Below, in pieces: positions 16,897-26,145 of a stretch of 64,000 nt of DNA. Within the stretch, counting starts at the first letter, position 1; each line of letters begins with the position of its first letter. The stretch is from positions 984,483 to 1,048,482 of the forward strand of contig NZ_LT629845.1 of NCBI RefSeq assembly GCF_900106785.1, read 5' to 3'. Origin of the DNA: Prevotellamassilia timonensis (GTDB lineage: Bacteria > Bacteroidota > Bacteroidia > Bacteroidales > Bacteroidaceae). The notes beneath the pieces are model-generated. The model made no database searches. It was not told the DNA's origin and saw nothing but the letters and a program-made list of their open reading frames with translations. Made by a program: the position numbers and the translations under genes.

Positions 16897-17875
16897 GCGA
16901 CTTCAACACACCCTTCTCATCTGCATAAATCAAATATGCGTGCAATCTTTTATTTTCCTTCAACACCTTTTTGGCCCCATCAACACCGAGCACCATAAAT
17001 GCTGTGGCGTAAGCATCAGCAGTAGCACAATCGGGTGCAATGACAGTAGCTGAGAGCAAGGAATGTTGTACAGGGCGTCCTGTACGTGGATCTATAGTAT
17101 GAGCATATTTGCGCCCATTGTGTTCGTAATAGTTACGATAATTTCCGCTCGTCGCCAAGGCTGCATTTTCAAGACTTAGCACGGTCTGCAAATCACCATT
17201 ATTAGCATCAGCACCCTCTACTGGTTTACTTATGCCAATCTGCCATGGCGATTTACTCTCAGGATTGCGGCCTTTTGTCACGACCTCACCTCCTATTTCT
17301 ACCATATAATTACGCACCCCATGCTCGCGTAACAACCTGGCCACTCGGTCAACGCCATATCCTTTGGCTATTGCACCACAATCAATCATCAATCGCACGT
17401 CTGCACAAGTTATAGTACTATCTGGTGACAACTTGATTAAATTATAGCCAACAAATTTCCTTATTGAATCGACTTGGACATTCGTTGGAAATTGCCTACT
17501 CTTAAAACCAAAGCCCCAGGCATTGACAAGCGGCATTACAGTGACATCAAAAGCACCACCTGTAGCCACACTAACCTTTTGAGCCTTTTGTAACACCTCA
17601 TAAAGCATGGCATCTGCACGTGATATTTGCCTGTTATTTATACGCGATATGGTACTCTGTGGGTTAAATACAGAAAGACTTGCGTCCACACGTCTTAATT
17701 CTGCAAGTATTGCTGTGTCAAGATTTTCTGAGAACTCATATTTTATATGGTACGTCGTACCAAATATAGCCCCCTCAGAAGTTTGTAGTTTTGCACCGCC
17801 ACGACCGAACACAATCCATGCCGATGCTAATATCAAAAATAAGAGAAATATTCCTCCTGCTACCTTTTTCATCAT
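16886..17875 (-). CDS. apbE: FAD:protein FMN transferase
   Basis: The 329-residue ApbE protein covalently attaches FMN to threonines of exported flavoproteins such as the NQR and RNF subunits. It has an N-terminal membrane anchor or signal peptide (residues 5-24) and no lipobox cysteine. Family motifs are clear: FDVTVMPLVNAWGFG near 113, DCGAIAKGYGVD near 169, GGEVVTKGRNP near 199, and HTIDPRTGRP near 262. It lies 17 bp from the end of a 221-bp repeat element that separates it from the upstream DUF6048 gene. Confidence 0.92.
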   Translation of the reverse strand: MMKKVAGGIFLLFLILASAWIVFGRGGAKLQTSEGAIFGTTYHIKYEFSENLDTAILAELRRVDASLSVFNPQSTISRINNRQISRADAMLYEVLQKAQKVSVATGGAFDVTVMPLVNAWGFGFKSRQFPTNVQVDSIRKFVGYNLIKLSPDSTITCADVRLMIDCGAIAKGYGVDRVARLLREHGVRNYMVEIGGEVVTKGRNPESKSPWQIGISKPVEGADANNGDLQTVLSLENAALATSGNYRNYYEHNGRKYAHTIDPRTGRPVQHSLLSATVIAPDCATADAYATAFMVLGVDGAKKVLKENKRLHAYLIYADEKGVLKSLEL

Positions 17876-17891
17876 TATGACATTGATTCAT

Positions 17892-18112
17892 TAAGTAGGT
17901 GTTCAAGATTATTTTTACATTGAAAGTGCGTTATCGAGACGCAGATGTTTCCTTCGCACGAAGGTTTCTGTCCCCCGATAACGGGGGAACCGAAGGGGGT
18001 TATAGCGGGCTATGTGACTGAGAACGAAAGGAACAGATGCGCCCCGAGAACATGCTTTCAATGTGAAAATGACACCTACTGATTGTATAAAATAATTTTG
18101 AACGCCTACTTA
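17892..18112. repeat. 221-bp terminal-inverted-repeat element (family 1, copy 1)
   Basis: The ends are TAAGTAGGTGTTCAAGATTA and, inverted, TAAGTAGGCGTTCAAAATTA. The same 221-bp element occurs in opposite orientation at 30361-30581 with high identity, including the internal CCCCCGATAACGGGGGAACC and AGCGGGCTATGTGAC. It fills the gap between DUF6048 and apbE exactly. Its outer TTA supplies the stop codon of the DUF6048 gene. No ORF of note is inside, so it looks like a non-autonomous mobile element. Confidence 0.85.
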
Positions 18113-18892
18113 TATGTCTACTACCACATTAAAGGTACCGCCAATTGCATGCGTATCATTCTTTCCATAACCAGGTACATACCATGAGTTGTCTACAATA
18201 GTACGCTTGTTGTAGAAGCGCATACGATAGCGGATCGACCACCCCAAATGCAAAATGCCCCATACACGGGCTTCGAGGCCAAATACAGCTTCTCCCCAAT
18301 GATTGGTACCACGCACGCCATGGTAACTAAAAGACACATTACCGCCATAAACGGGATCAACCATATCTGGCCCATCGACATCGAACTTGTATGTTGAAAA
18401 GGCATAGCGCACCCCCACGAAAATGCGTCCCAGTGCGCGCACATTCTTTGCTACGTTATAGTCCAAACCTATCCTATAATAAGGAGAATGTACCTTGTAG
18501 TGCAAATCGGTGGCATCATTAGTATGATTGCTCACCCCTATACCCATTTCGAACACTGGAAAATATCGACCACGCAAATTAAGACGTGCCGCAGCCTCAT
18601 ACTGGCCATACGGTGTACAAGCGGCCATAATCGCCCCACACAAATCAGCACTAATACTCACACCCGCCAAGAAAGGCATACGCCTCTTGGCCTCGAGTGC
18701 TGCAGCAGCTTCCTGTGGAGACGAATATTGCACTCCCTTTATATCTGTATCGGCACGCTTTGAGTCCGTTACACGCACCGTATCTGTAACCCATGCATCA
18801 CAATCGGCATTTTTTATTTCTACAGAAAGTGCTCTTGAGCTACTGACGAACAGTAGACCGAAGATAAATGCGTATATTCTCAACATCATCAT
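18110..18892 (-). CDS. DUF6048 family outer-membrane beta-barrel protein
   Basis: A 260-residue envelope protein with a signal peptide (about 1-21, ending SSSRALS). From about residue 80 on there are alternating hydrophobic strands rich in Tyr, Gly and Phe, as in small outer-membrane barrels. I recognise it as the DUF6048 partner of DUF6452, a pair common in Bacteroidota with unknown function. Its start overlaps the upstream DUF6452 gene by 53 bp, and the signal peptide requires that start. Its stop codon TAA is contributed by the adjacent repeat element, so the original C-terminus may have been altered by a few residues. Confidence 0.75.
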   Translation of the reverse strand: MMMLRIYAFIFGLLFVSSSRALSVEIKNADCDAWVTDTVRVTDSKRADTDIKGVQYSSPQEAAAALEAKRRMPFLAGVSISADLCGAIMAACTPYGQYEAAARLNLRGRYFPVFEMGIGVSNHTNDATDLHYKVHSPYYRIGLDYNVAKNVRALGRIFVGVRYAFSTYKFDVDGPDMVDPVYGGNVSFSYHGVRGTNHWGEAVFGLEARVWGILHLGWSIRYRMRFYNKRTIVDNSWYVPGYGKNDTHAIGGTFNVVVDI

Positions 18893-19388
18893 AATTTACA
18901 ATTGAGCGAACAAGTGCCACACTGTCAATAGTCAATGGCATATTGCCTAAAGAATGCGATGTAGCCCTCACACCTGTTATTGTATGAAATACCGAAGACG
19001 GACAATCAAGTGACTCAAAATGAGGTTGTGGAATGTGATCTACAAATAAGGTGTCGACTGCGTCTTGACCAGACAAGTTCGAAAAATGAAGCAACAAAGT
19101 ATCGCGTGTCCCAGATTCCTTAAGCGGCAACAGAAAGGACGAAATATCTGTAGCTTTATTCAGCAAAACCGTGTCACGTCCAGCTGGCGTGACGCTCAAT
19201 TCGTCATACAACGTCATTGGGCTCTTTGTCTCGGCAGCGTACAAGTTGCACTGCATACTCACCACGTTATCAAGCGGGCAATCAATATTTGAGCATGCAG
19301 CCAAAAGAACAACCACACCCGAAACACACAGAATGAAGTGCTTACGACACAGCCGTTTTATTGCATTTGTACACAATTTACAAACCAC
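18840..19388 (-). CDS. DUF6452 family lipoprotein
   Basis: This 182-residue protein starts with a basic N-region, a hydrophobic segment and the lipobox LLAACS (Cys32), so it is a predicted lipoprotein. The mature part is a small beta-rich domain with CPLDNVVSMQCNLYA and IDSVALVRSIVNYDDVENIRIYL. Function is unknown. It starts 2 bp after the GT2 stop and overlaps DUF6048 by 53 bp, so the three are probably translated from one message. Confidence 0.75.
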   Translation of the reverse strand: MVCKLCTNAIKRLCRKHFILCVSGVVVLLAACSNIDCPLDNVVSMQCNLYAAETKSPMTLYDELSVTPAGRDTVLLNKATDISSFLLPLKESGTRDTLLLHFSNLSGQDAVDTLFVDHIPQPHFESLDCPSSVFHTITGVRATSHSLGNMPLTIDSVALVRSIVNYDDVENIRIYLRSTVRQ

Positions 19389-19390
19389 TG

Positions 19391-20356
19391 CTATATTTCC
19401 TTTTCTATTTGATAATCGTTACGTCCATCCGCATTACGACTTACTAATTCGCCCAAGAATCCGGCCACGAATAATTGTGTACCAAGTATCATCATGGTCA
19501 GCGCTATATAAAAATAGGGAGAATCTGTTACAAGCGGCGCTGTACCACCTGTATATAGATGCACCAATTTAATTGCACCCACAACAACACAAGCAACAAA
19601 ACCAAGGAAGAACATAACTGACCCTAAAAAGCCGAACACATGCATAGGCTTGAGTCCGAAACTATTAAGGAACCATAGCGACAACAAATCTAAGTAGCCA
19701 TTTACGAAACGATTTAAGCCACCGAACTTCGTCTTGCCAAATTTGCGCGCTTGATGGTGCACCACTTTCTCTCCTATTTTGTCAAAGCCTGCATTCTTAG
19801 CCAAATAAGGAATATAACGATGCATTTCGCCATATACCTCTATATTTTTGACAACTTCATTGCGATACGCCTTTAGTCCGCAATTAAAGTCATGCAAGTT
19901 GTGTATACCACTGACCTTACGTGCTGTGGCATTGAACAATTTTGTAGGTATGGTCTTTGACAACGGATCGTAGCGTTTTTGCTTGTAGCCTGACACAAGA
20001 TCATAACCGTCCTCTGTTATCATACGATAGAGTTCTGGTATTTCGTCAGGAGAATCCTGCAAGTCTGCGTCCATCGTAATCACGACTCTGCCGTTCGCAG
20101 CTCTGAAGCCACAAAACAATGCGGGACTTTTGCCATAATTGCGACGGAACTTTATTCCATGTACATGAGGATCGTCTGCAGCAACTTTTTCTATCACGTC
20201 CCACGATGTATCCGTACTGCCATCATTGACAAATATTATTTCAAACGTGAAATCATGCGCATTCATAACGCGTTTAATCCACGCATACAACTCGGGAAGG
20301 CTCTCTGCTTCGTTAAAGAGAGGCACTACAACCGATATGTCATATTTATATTCCAT
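19391..20356 (-). CDS. family 2 glycosyltransferase (GtrB/DPM1-like)
   Basis: This 321-residue membrane-anchored GT2 enzyme probably moves a sugar from a nucleotide donor to a polyprenyl phosphate. The GT-A domain spans about 1-220, with VVPLFNEAESLPELY at 10-24, DGSTD near 46 and the metal-binding DADLQDSPDE near 96. Two C-terminal membrane helices lie near 235-262 and 280-308. It is 30 bp downstream of DUF4199, a pairing I know from other Bacteroidota. The sugar and acceptor are not predictable. Confidence 0.88.
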   Translation of the reverse strand: MEYKYDISVVVPLFNEAESLPELYAWIKRVMNAHDFTFEIIFVNDGSTDTSWDVIEKVAADDPHVHGIKFRRNYGKSPALFCGFRAANGRVVITMDADLQDSPDEIPELYRMITEDGYDLVSGYKQKRYDPLSKTIPTKLFNATARKVSGIHNLHDFNCGLKAYRNEVVKNIEVYGEMHRYIPYLAKNAGFDKIGEKVVHHQARKFGKTKFGGLNRFVNGYLDLLSLWFLNSFGLKPMHVFGFLGSVMFFLGFVACVVVGAIKLVHLYTGGTAPLVTDSPYFYIALTMMILGTQLFVAGFLGELVSRNADGRNDYQIEKEI

Positions 20357-20386
20357 TATTTGAATTTTAGATACGTAACAAAGATT

Positions 20387-20950
20387 TTATCCACGACGCG
20401 CTATCAGACCTATTACAGTTGATATTACCGGTCCGAAAATCATCGACAGATACAAAGACATCGAAGCGTAAGTGGCCGCCCCAAGACTCTGCATGGCATC
20501 AACTATACCTTGTGCGCCCTTGCCACCAGAGATGGAATCAAATTGCGCTCCAACGCCAGACTGTAGTAGATACTGTTGCATTTCGGGCGTTTCAAGCGAA
20601 TGGCCATAAGCGGCAAATATACTACCATTGTCAAAATACTGCAAATAGACGAATACTGCCAACGCTACCCAAATCGAAGCATAAAACCCCATAAAAAGTG
20701 CATGAAGGAACCCTCTGGCAAAGCCAAATGTGCCATCAGGACCTACTACATTGTTCCTAAATTTTATCGTCAAATATGCGCCTAAAACGGGGCTGCCCAA
20801 CAGCATAATTCCAAATAATGTGGAAAATGCAGGCAACGCAAACGACCACTTGAATATCAATAAAGACACTATGCCAAACAGTCCTAGCACCATGCCGTTA
20901 CGCATGGCGTAGTTATTTATTTCTCTTACTAATTCGCTATTCTGCTTCAT
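20387..20950 (-). CDS. DUF4199 domain membrane protein
   Basis: A 187-residue membrane protein with four hydrophobic helices (about 20-40, 42-65, 80-105 and 155-180) and the family N-terminus ELVREINNYAMRNGMVLGLFGI. Function unknown. I chose the ATG at 20950 (MKQNSEL). It precedes the GT2 gene in the same operon, so a helper or flippase-like role is imaginable but unsupported. Confidence 0.8.
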   Translation of the reverse strand: MKQNSELVREINNYAMRNGMVLGLFGIVSLLIFKWSFALPAFSTLFGIMLLGSPVLGAYLTIKFRNNVVGPDGTFGFARGFLHALFMGFYASIWVALAVFVYLQYFDNGSIFAAYGHSLETPEMQQYLLQSGVGAQFDSISGGKGAQGIVDAMQSLGAATYASMSLYLSMIFGPVISTVIGLIARRG

Positions 20951-20997
20951 ATTGTTCAAGTCGCTATATCGGCCTCCAAACTTCGAGAGATTTGCAC

Positions 20998-21198
20998 TTA
21001 TGGCTCCATATTACCCCATATAGGGTGTGACTGTTTCTTTTGAGAATATTGATCTTCACCTGCATCCTTCACGCAATTGTGTGGTGTTTGGATATCTACA
21101 ATAGATGCCGCCCCAGATGCCGCCCCAGCCAAAATAGGACATTCTTGTTGCAAAGCCACAACTATAGTTGCTGGTTTAAGATAGAGTTTTCTTCCCAT
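20998..21198 (-). CDS. small Bacteroidota peptide with YLKP-ILAG motif
   Basis: A 66-residue ORF starting MGRKLYLKPATIVVALQQECPILAGAAS at the ATG at 21198. The pattern of basic start, YxKP, hydrophobic-acidic alternation and ILAG(S/A) followed by a polar variable tail recurs, to my knowledge, in many small unannotated Prevotella and Bacteroides genes. No function is assigned. The ILAG-A-S turn looks like a possible processing site. A hairpin at 21235-21273 separates it from the upstream ompA-like gene. Confidence 0.55.
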   Translation of the reverse strand: MGRKLYLKPATIVVALQQECPILAGAASGAASIVDIQTPHNCVKDAGEDQYSQKKQSHPIWGNMEP

Positions 21199-21234
21199 CA
21201 AAATCCGAATATTTCACTTCTTAGTAAAAAATGC

Positions 21235-21273
21235 CAATGCCAAGGCCATACACCTGTATGGCCTCGGACATTG
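21235..21273 (-). terminator. hairpin between the OmpA-type lipoprotein gene and the small peptide gene
   Basis: CAATG-CCAAGGCCATACA pairs with TGTATGGCCTCGG-ACATTG, and a T-rich run follows on the minus strand. It lies about 50 bp beyond the ompA-like stop. Confidence 0.65.
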
Positions 21274-21326
21274 ACACCTTATTCTATAAATGTAATTTAA
21301 TTAAATATCTCACCTAAAACGCCTTA

Positions 21327-22040
21327 TTATTTGGCAGCATTATTTGCAGCCTCTATCATTTCCTTACTTGGCAAGATATACACTTCGACACGGCGATTTT
21401 CCTTTTGACCAGCAGCAGTTGAATTATCAGCCACGGGGTGTTCCTCGCCATAACCCTTCACACTCACCAAACGAGATGCGGGATAGCCAGCACTTACGAT
21501 GCGATTCTTTACAGCATCAGCACGACTCTGCGAAAGTGTCACATTTTTAGCCTTGCTTTGCTCTGCTGTGCTGTTTCTCCAACCTTGATTATCCGTAAAA
21601 CCACAGATTGCCAAGTTGTATGTATTATCTTCAGCTGTCAAATCGCTCACAAATTTAGCAATAGCGCTTGATGCACTTGCACTGAGCGATGATGAGCCTG
21701 TTGTGAAAAGCAAGCCACTATCAAACGTCGCTTTTACATACTCTGTGCCATCAGCACCCTTTATTATCTCCGCTTTTGCGTTTGCAGCTTCTGCAGCTTT
21801 CTTAGCCTTGTCCATTTTATTGCCAATGATCACACCAGCACCGGCACCTACCGCCGTACCAACAGCTGCACCAATCGCAGCACCTTTGCCATGACCGATA
21901 AGTTGGCCGACCAAGGCACCAAGCGCACCGCCGCTGGCTCCACCAATCAATCCACCTTTTGCAGTGTTAGACATACCACCACAGCCGCTAAGCAACAAGG
22001 CTGCGCTCAAAGCACAAACTGTCAATTTATTACCTTTCAT
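21327..22040 (-). CDS. OmpA family lipoprotein with glycine-zipper segment
   Basis: This 237-residue protein has a lipoprotein signal (LLLSGCGG, Cys20). Residues 28-75 form a glycine-zipper stretch (GGLIGGASGGALGALVGQLIG and repeats). A C-terminal OmpA peptidoglycan-binding domain covers about 110-225: ICGFTDNQGWRNS, LSQSRADAVKNRIVSAG, GYGEEHPVADN and NRRVEV. It probably links the outer membrane to the cell wall, as E. coli YiaD does. A canonical promoter is at 22147-22117. It is divergent from proS. Confidence 0.9.
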   Translation of the reverse strand: MKGNKLTVCALSAALLLSGCGGMSNTAKGGLIGGASGGALGALVGQLIGHGKGAAIGAAVGTAVGAGAGVIIGNKMDKAKKAAEAANAKAEIIKGADGTEYVKATFDSGLLFTTGSSSLSASASSAIAKFVSDLTAEDNTYNLAICGFTDNQGWRNSTAEQSKAKNVTLSQSRADAVKNRIVSAGYPASRLVSVKGYGEEHPVADNSTAAGQKENRRVEVYILPSKEMIEAANNAAK

Positions 22041-22116
22041 AGGAGTTCTTATTATTAAAAGTTTCTACAACCGCACACCTCACTCTAATATGCTATCGGG
22101 AGTGTACAACTATTTG

Positions 22117-22147
22117 CAAAGGTAGTGCATGATGACAGAAAAACAAA
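22117..22147 (-). promoter_or_regulatory. promoter of the OmpA-type gene
   Basis: On the minus strand TTTG (22147-22144), a 19-bp spacer and TACCTTTG (22124-22117). The leader is about 70 nt. Confidence 0.8.
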
Positions 22148-22229
22148 ATTTCGCGCAAAATATATGCCATATTTCTCATAAAACGAGATAAAAGAGTCGC
22201 TTTACAGAAACGAATTAAAGCATTATTTG

Positions 22230-22237
22230 TAACTTTG
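22230..22237 (+). promoter_or_regulatory. -7 element upstream of proS
   Basis: TAACTTTG fits TAnnTTTG, 88 bp before the proS ATG. The -33 motif is not clear. Confidence 0.5.
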
Positions 22238-22324
22238 CCTCCAAATACTTACTAACAAACAAAGCAAACTATTGCCGCCATTTGACAGATACGGCAACAA
22301 GTTCTGCGCGCTTTAACATACGCT

Positions 22325-23809
22325 ATGGCAAAAGAATTAAAAGATTTGACAAAACGCAGCGTCGACTATTCTCGCTGGTACAACGAACTCGTGGTAAAAG
22401 CCGACCTGGCCGAACAATCTGATGTTCGTGGTTGCATGATCATCAAACCCTACGGCTATGCCATTTGGGAAAAGATACAACAAGAACTTGATGCACGTTT
22501 CAAAGAGACTGGCGTGCAGAATGTTTACTTTCCAATGCTTATCCCCAAAAGTTTCCTTTCAAAGGAAGCTGAACACGTTGAGGGTTTTGCTAAAGAATGT
22601 GCAGTAGTAACACACTACCGTCTGAAAGCTGATCCCGAAGGCGATGGCGTGGTAGTAGACCCCGCAGCAAAGCTTGAAGAAGAATTAATCATTCGCCCAA
22701 CATCTGAAACAACTATCTGGAACACCTATCGCAAGTGGATACACTCTTGGCGTGACCTGCCCCTCTGCTGCAACCAGTGGTGCAATGTTATGCGATGGGA
22801 AATGCGCACCCGTCTTTTCCTCAGAACATCTGAGTTCCTCTGGCAAGAAGGCCACACCGCTCATGCCACTAAGGAGGAGGCTGAAGCACGTGCTCAACAA
22901 ATGCTTCACGTTTATGCCGACTTCGCCGAGGAAATTATGGCTGTACCTGTTGTGCGAGGTGTAAAAAGTGCTACAGAACGCTTTGCTGGTGCGCTCGACA
23001 CATACACTATTGAAGCAATGATGCAAGACGGCAAAGCCTTGCAAAGCGGCACGAGTCACTTCTTGGGTCAGAACTTCGGCAAAGCTTTCAATGTACAGTT
23101 TGTCAACAAAGAGAACAAAATGGAATATGCATGGGCTACATCATGGGGTGTAAGCACACGCTTGATGGGTGCACTTATCATGACACACTCTGACGACAAT
23201 GGACTCGTGCTCCCCCCCCACCTCGCTCCTATCCAGGTTGTTATAGTTCCTATATATAAGGGAGATGACGAATTGGCTAAGTTCAACGAAAAGTTGGGAG
23301 AACTTGCCAAGCGTCTGCGTAAAATGGGTATTCGTGTCAAATACGATAATGCCGACAATAAACGTCCGGGCTTCAAATTTGCTGATTATGAACTCAAGGG
23401 AGTCCCCGTACGCCTTGTCATGGGCGGACGCGACCTTGAAAATGGCACAATTGAAGTGATGAGACGCGACACGCTCGAAAAGGAGACACGCTCTTTCGAT
23501 GGCATTGAAGACTATGTTAAGCAATTGCTTGAGGATATTCAGCAAAACATCTTTGACAAAGCAAAAAAACGTCTCGAAGAAAACACCTTTGAGTGTAACA
23601 ATTACGACGAATTCAAACAACGCATTAAGAATGGAGGTTTCTTCCTCTGTCCTTGGGACGGCACGGCCGAAACCGAAGCCAAGATCAAAGCTGATACCCA
23701 AGCAACAATACGTTGCGTACCTTTCGGCATCGACCAAAGCAACCCTGGCACCGACATGGTAAGCGGAAAACCTGCCACTTGTAAAGTTATTGTGGCACGC
23801 AGCTACTAA
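22325..23809 (+). CDS. proS: prolyl-tRNA synthetase, archaeal/eukaryote-type
   Basis: This 494-residue class II synthetase charges tRNA-Pro. It is the short type without the bacterial editing insertion. Motif 2 ([26 protein letters not shown]) and motif 3 ([17 protein letters not shown]) are present, followed by an anticodon-binding domain (about 285-390) and the C-terminal zinc-type domain typical of this type. This form is usual in Bacteroidota. Confidence 0.95.
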   Translation: MAKELKDLTKRSVDYSRWYNELVVKADLAEQSDVRGCMIIKPYGYAIWEKIQQELDARFKETGVQNVYFPMLIPKSFLSKEAEHVEGFAKECAVVTHYRLKADPEGDGVVVDPAAKLEEELIIRPTSETTIWNTYRKWIHSWRDLPLCCNQWCNVMRWEMRTRLFLRTSEFLWQEGHTAHATKEEAEARAQQMLHVYADFAEEIMAVPVVRGVKSATERFAGALDTYTIEAMMQDGKALQSGTSHFLGQNFGKAFNVQFVNKENKMEYAWATSWGVSTRLMGALIMTHSDDNGLVLPPHLAPIQVVIVPIYKGDDELAKFNEKLGELAKRLRKMGIRVKYDNADNKRPGFKFADYELKGVPVRLVMGGRDLENGTIEVMRRDTLEKETRSFDGIEDYVKQLLEDIQQNIFDKAKKRLEENTFECNNYDEFKQRIKNGGFFLCPWDGTAETEAKIKADTQATIRCVPFGIDQSNPGTDMVSGKPATCKVIVARSY

Positions 23810-23823
23810 TAAACACCATACTC

Positions 23824-23948
23824 ACGGATATGCAGATGTGCAGCTATGCAGATGTGCAGATTGGAATACTTTATGAGGAATACCTCCATCATAGCATAAA
23901 GTACAAATTCAATTACGCATTTGATTATTAGCGCCTCTGCATATCCGT
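23824..23948. repeat. paired ends in the proS/ABC-F gap
   Basis: ACGGATATGCAGA (23824-23836) and TCTGCATATCCGT (23936-23948) are perfect inverted repeats. An inner TACTTTATG/CATAAAGTA pair and a short TGTGCAG direct repeat lie between them. It may act as the proS terminator, but there is no U tract. Confidence 0.45.
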
Positions 23949-24022
23949 TGTTATATATTTGAGATTGTTGCAAATTCTTGCAATATCCGCAAACGCAACA
24001 AACGTCACATTAGCACATTATC

Positions 24023-25966
24023 ATGCTTTCAGTAGAACACCTTTCAGTTGAATTCAGCGCACGCCCCCTATTTTCTGACGTATCCTTTGTCATTAACAAG
24101 AAAGACCGCATTGCTTTAGTCGGTAAAAATGGTGCAGGAAAATCCACACTACTAAAAATACTTTCAGGACACCAAGAGCCCACCTCTGGAACGGTCTCTG
24201 TGCAAAACGATATCTCCATTGGTTACCTGCCACAAGTTATGGTGCTGAGTGATGAGCACACCGTCATGCAAGAAGCAGAGAAAGCCTTTGAGCACATCAG
24301 CGAGATGCAAGAAAACATTGATCGGCTCAACAACCAACTGGCTGAGCGTACCGACTACGAGAGTGCTGACTATATGGCCTTAGTAGATCGCTTTACGCAT
24401 GAAAGCGAGCGTTTCCAAATGATGGGAGGCATGAATTACCACGCCGAACTTGAACGCACACTTCAAGGACTTGGATTTTCTACTTCGGACTTCGACCGTC
24501 CCACTAAAGAGTTCTCAGGCGGTTGGCGAATGCGTATTGAATTGGCTAAATTATTGCTACGACGTCCCGATATTTTACTCCTTGATGAGCCCACCAACCA
24601 CCTTGATATTGAGAGTATCCGCTGGCTTGAGAAATTCCTTGCCCACTCAGCAAGTGCCGTTGTCCTTGTCAGCCACGACCGTGCCTTTATCAATAATGTG
24701 ACCAATCGTACACTTGAAATATCATGCGGCAAAATAACCGACTACAAGGTTAAATACGATGAGTTTATGAAACTCAGAGCTGAGCGTCGCGAACAGCAAC
24801 TCAGAGCATACGAAAATCAACAAAAGGAAATAGCAGACATAAAGGACTTTATTGAGCGTTTCCGCTACAAACCTACCAAGGCAGTACAGGTACAAAGCCG
24901 TATCAAGCAACTCGAAAAGATTGCCCCCATAGAAGTAGACGAAGTCGACAACTCATGTCTGCATCTCAAGTTTCCGCCTTGTTCACGCTCTGGCGACTAT
25001 CCTGTAATATGTGACGAAGTCGAGAAAAGCTACGGAGAACATTGCGTATTTCACAACGTTAATCTCACCATCAAACGAGGAGAGAAAGTCGCTTTCGTCG
25101 GCAAAAATGGCGAGGGTAAATCAACCCTTGTCAAATGTATCATGGGCGAAATACCCTATACTGGCACGCTCAAACTCGGACATAATGTTGAGATTGGCTA
25201 TTACGCACAGAACCAGGCACAGTTACTCGATGGCGAATGCACGGTATTTGACACAATAGACCGTGTAGCCAAAGGAGACATTCGTCTTAAAATTCGCGAC
25301 ATACTTGGCGCATTTATGTTTGGCGGCGAAGCCTCGGATAAGAAGGTCAAAGTGCTCTCTGGCGGCGAGCGTTCACGTCTTGCCATGATTAAACTATTGC
25401 TTGAGCCCGTCAACTTTCTTATTCTTGACGAACCGACCAACCACCTTGACATGCGCACAAAGGACGTTCTCAAGGAGGCCATATTATCCTTCGATGGCAC
25501 CGTAATAGTAGTAAGCCACGACCGAGATTTCCTTGACGGACTTGTCAGCAAAGTCTACGAATTTGGAGGTGGACAAGTACGAGAGCACATTGGCGGCATC
25601 TATGACTTTCTACAGAAGAAAGAGATGGAGTCGCTTGACGAACTGCATGCAACAGGGTCACCTTCTGCAAACACAACAAATTCCGCATATTCCAATAGCA
25701 CCCAACCACAGATGTCAGAGGGTAAACTTTCATATGAAGAGCGAAAGGAACAAGCCAAGACCCGCCGCAAACTTGAAAAAGAGGTTGAACGCTGCGAAAC
25801 CGAAGTCTCTCGTTTAGAGAGCGAAAAAGCTGCACTCGAAGCCAAGCTTGCCACTCCTGAAGGTGCCGCCGACACTGCACTTTTTAGCCAATATGGCCAA
25901 ATACAACAAGACCTGTCTCAGGCAGAAGATGCATGGGAAAAGGCTATGGAAGCTTTGGGAGAGTAA
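24023..25966 (+). CDS. ABC-F family ATP-binding protein
   Basis: This 647-residue soluble protein has two ABC domains and no membrane segment. Walker A is GKNGAGKST (residues 34-42) in the first domain and GKNGEGKST (about 363) in the second. Signatures are FSGGWRMRIELAKLLL and LSGGERSRLAMIKLLL, and both Walker B motifs end in DEPTNHLD. The inter-domain ABC_tran_Xtn linker with a RFRYKPTKAVQVQSR core lies near 275-295, and a C-terminal coiled coil covers about 570-647. ABC-F proteins act on the ribosome. The Uup/YdiF-like architecture suggests a housekeeping role rather than antibiotic resistance. Confidence 0.9.
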   Translation: MLSVEHLSVEFSARPLFSDVSFVINKKDRIALVGKNGAGKSTLLKILSGHQEPTSGTVSVQNDISIGYLPQVMVLSDEHTVMQEAEKAFEHISEMQENIDRLNNQLAERTDYESADYMALVDRFTHESERFQMMGGMNYHAELERTLQGLGFSTSDFDRPTKEFSGGWRMRIELAKLLLRRPDILLLDEPTNHLDIESIRWLEKFLAHSASAVVLVSHDRAFINNVTNRTLEISCGKITDYKVKYDEFMKLRAERREQQLRAYENQQKEIADIKDFIERFRYKPTKAVQVQSRIKQLEKIAPIEVDEVDNSCLHLKFPPCSRSGDYPVICDEVEKSYGEHCVFHNVNLTIKRGEKVAFVGKNGEGKSTLVKCIMGEIPYTGTLKLGHNVEIGYYAQNQAQLLDGECTVFDTIDRVAKGDIRLKIRDILGAFMFGGEASDKKVKVLSGGERSRLAMIKLLLEPVNFLILDEPTNHLDMRTKDVLKEAILSFDGTVIVVSHDRDFLDGLVSKVYEFGGGQVREHIGGIYDFLQKKEMESLDELHATGSPSANTTNSAYSNSTQPQMSEGKLSYEERKEQAKTRRKLEKEVERCETEVSRLESEKAALEAKLATPEGAADTALFSQYGQIQQDLSQAEDAWEKAMEALGE

Positions 25967-26145
25967 AAACGCAGAAGTTCAAGTAAGCATAATAACAAAA
26001 CAAAGTCCCTATGTTATATACTTGGACGAGAGATTATTGTTATTTGACTACGAGTAAAAGACATCAACCACATAAAGACCTATCCATAGCAACGCCACCT
26101 TTCTCACCCAAAGACACATTACACTGATAAAAACAATCCTTACCA

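Noticed and set aside
24023-25966. antibiotic-resistance ABC-F protein
   Set aside because: The C-terminal coiled coil and overall layout fit housekeeping Uup/YdiF-like members; nothing specific points to resistance.
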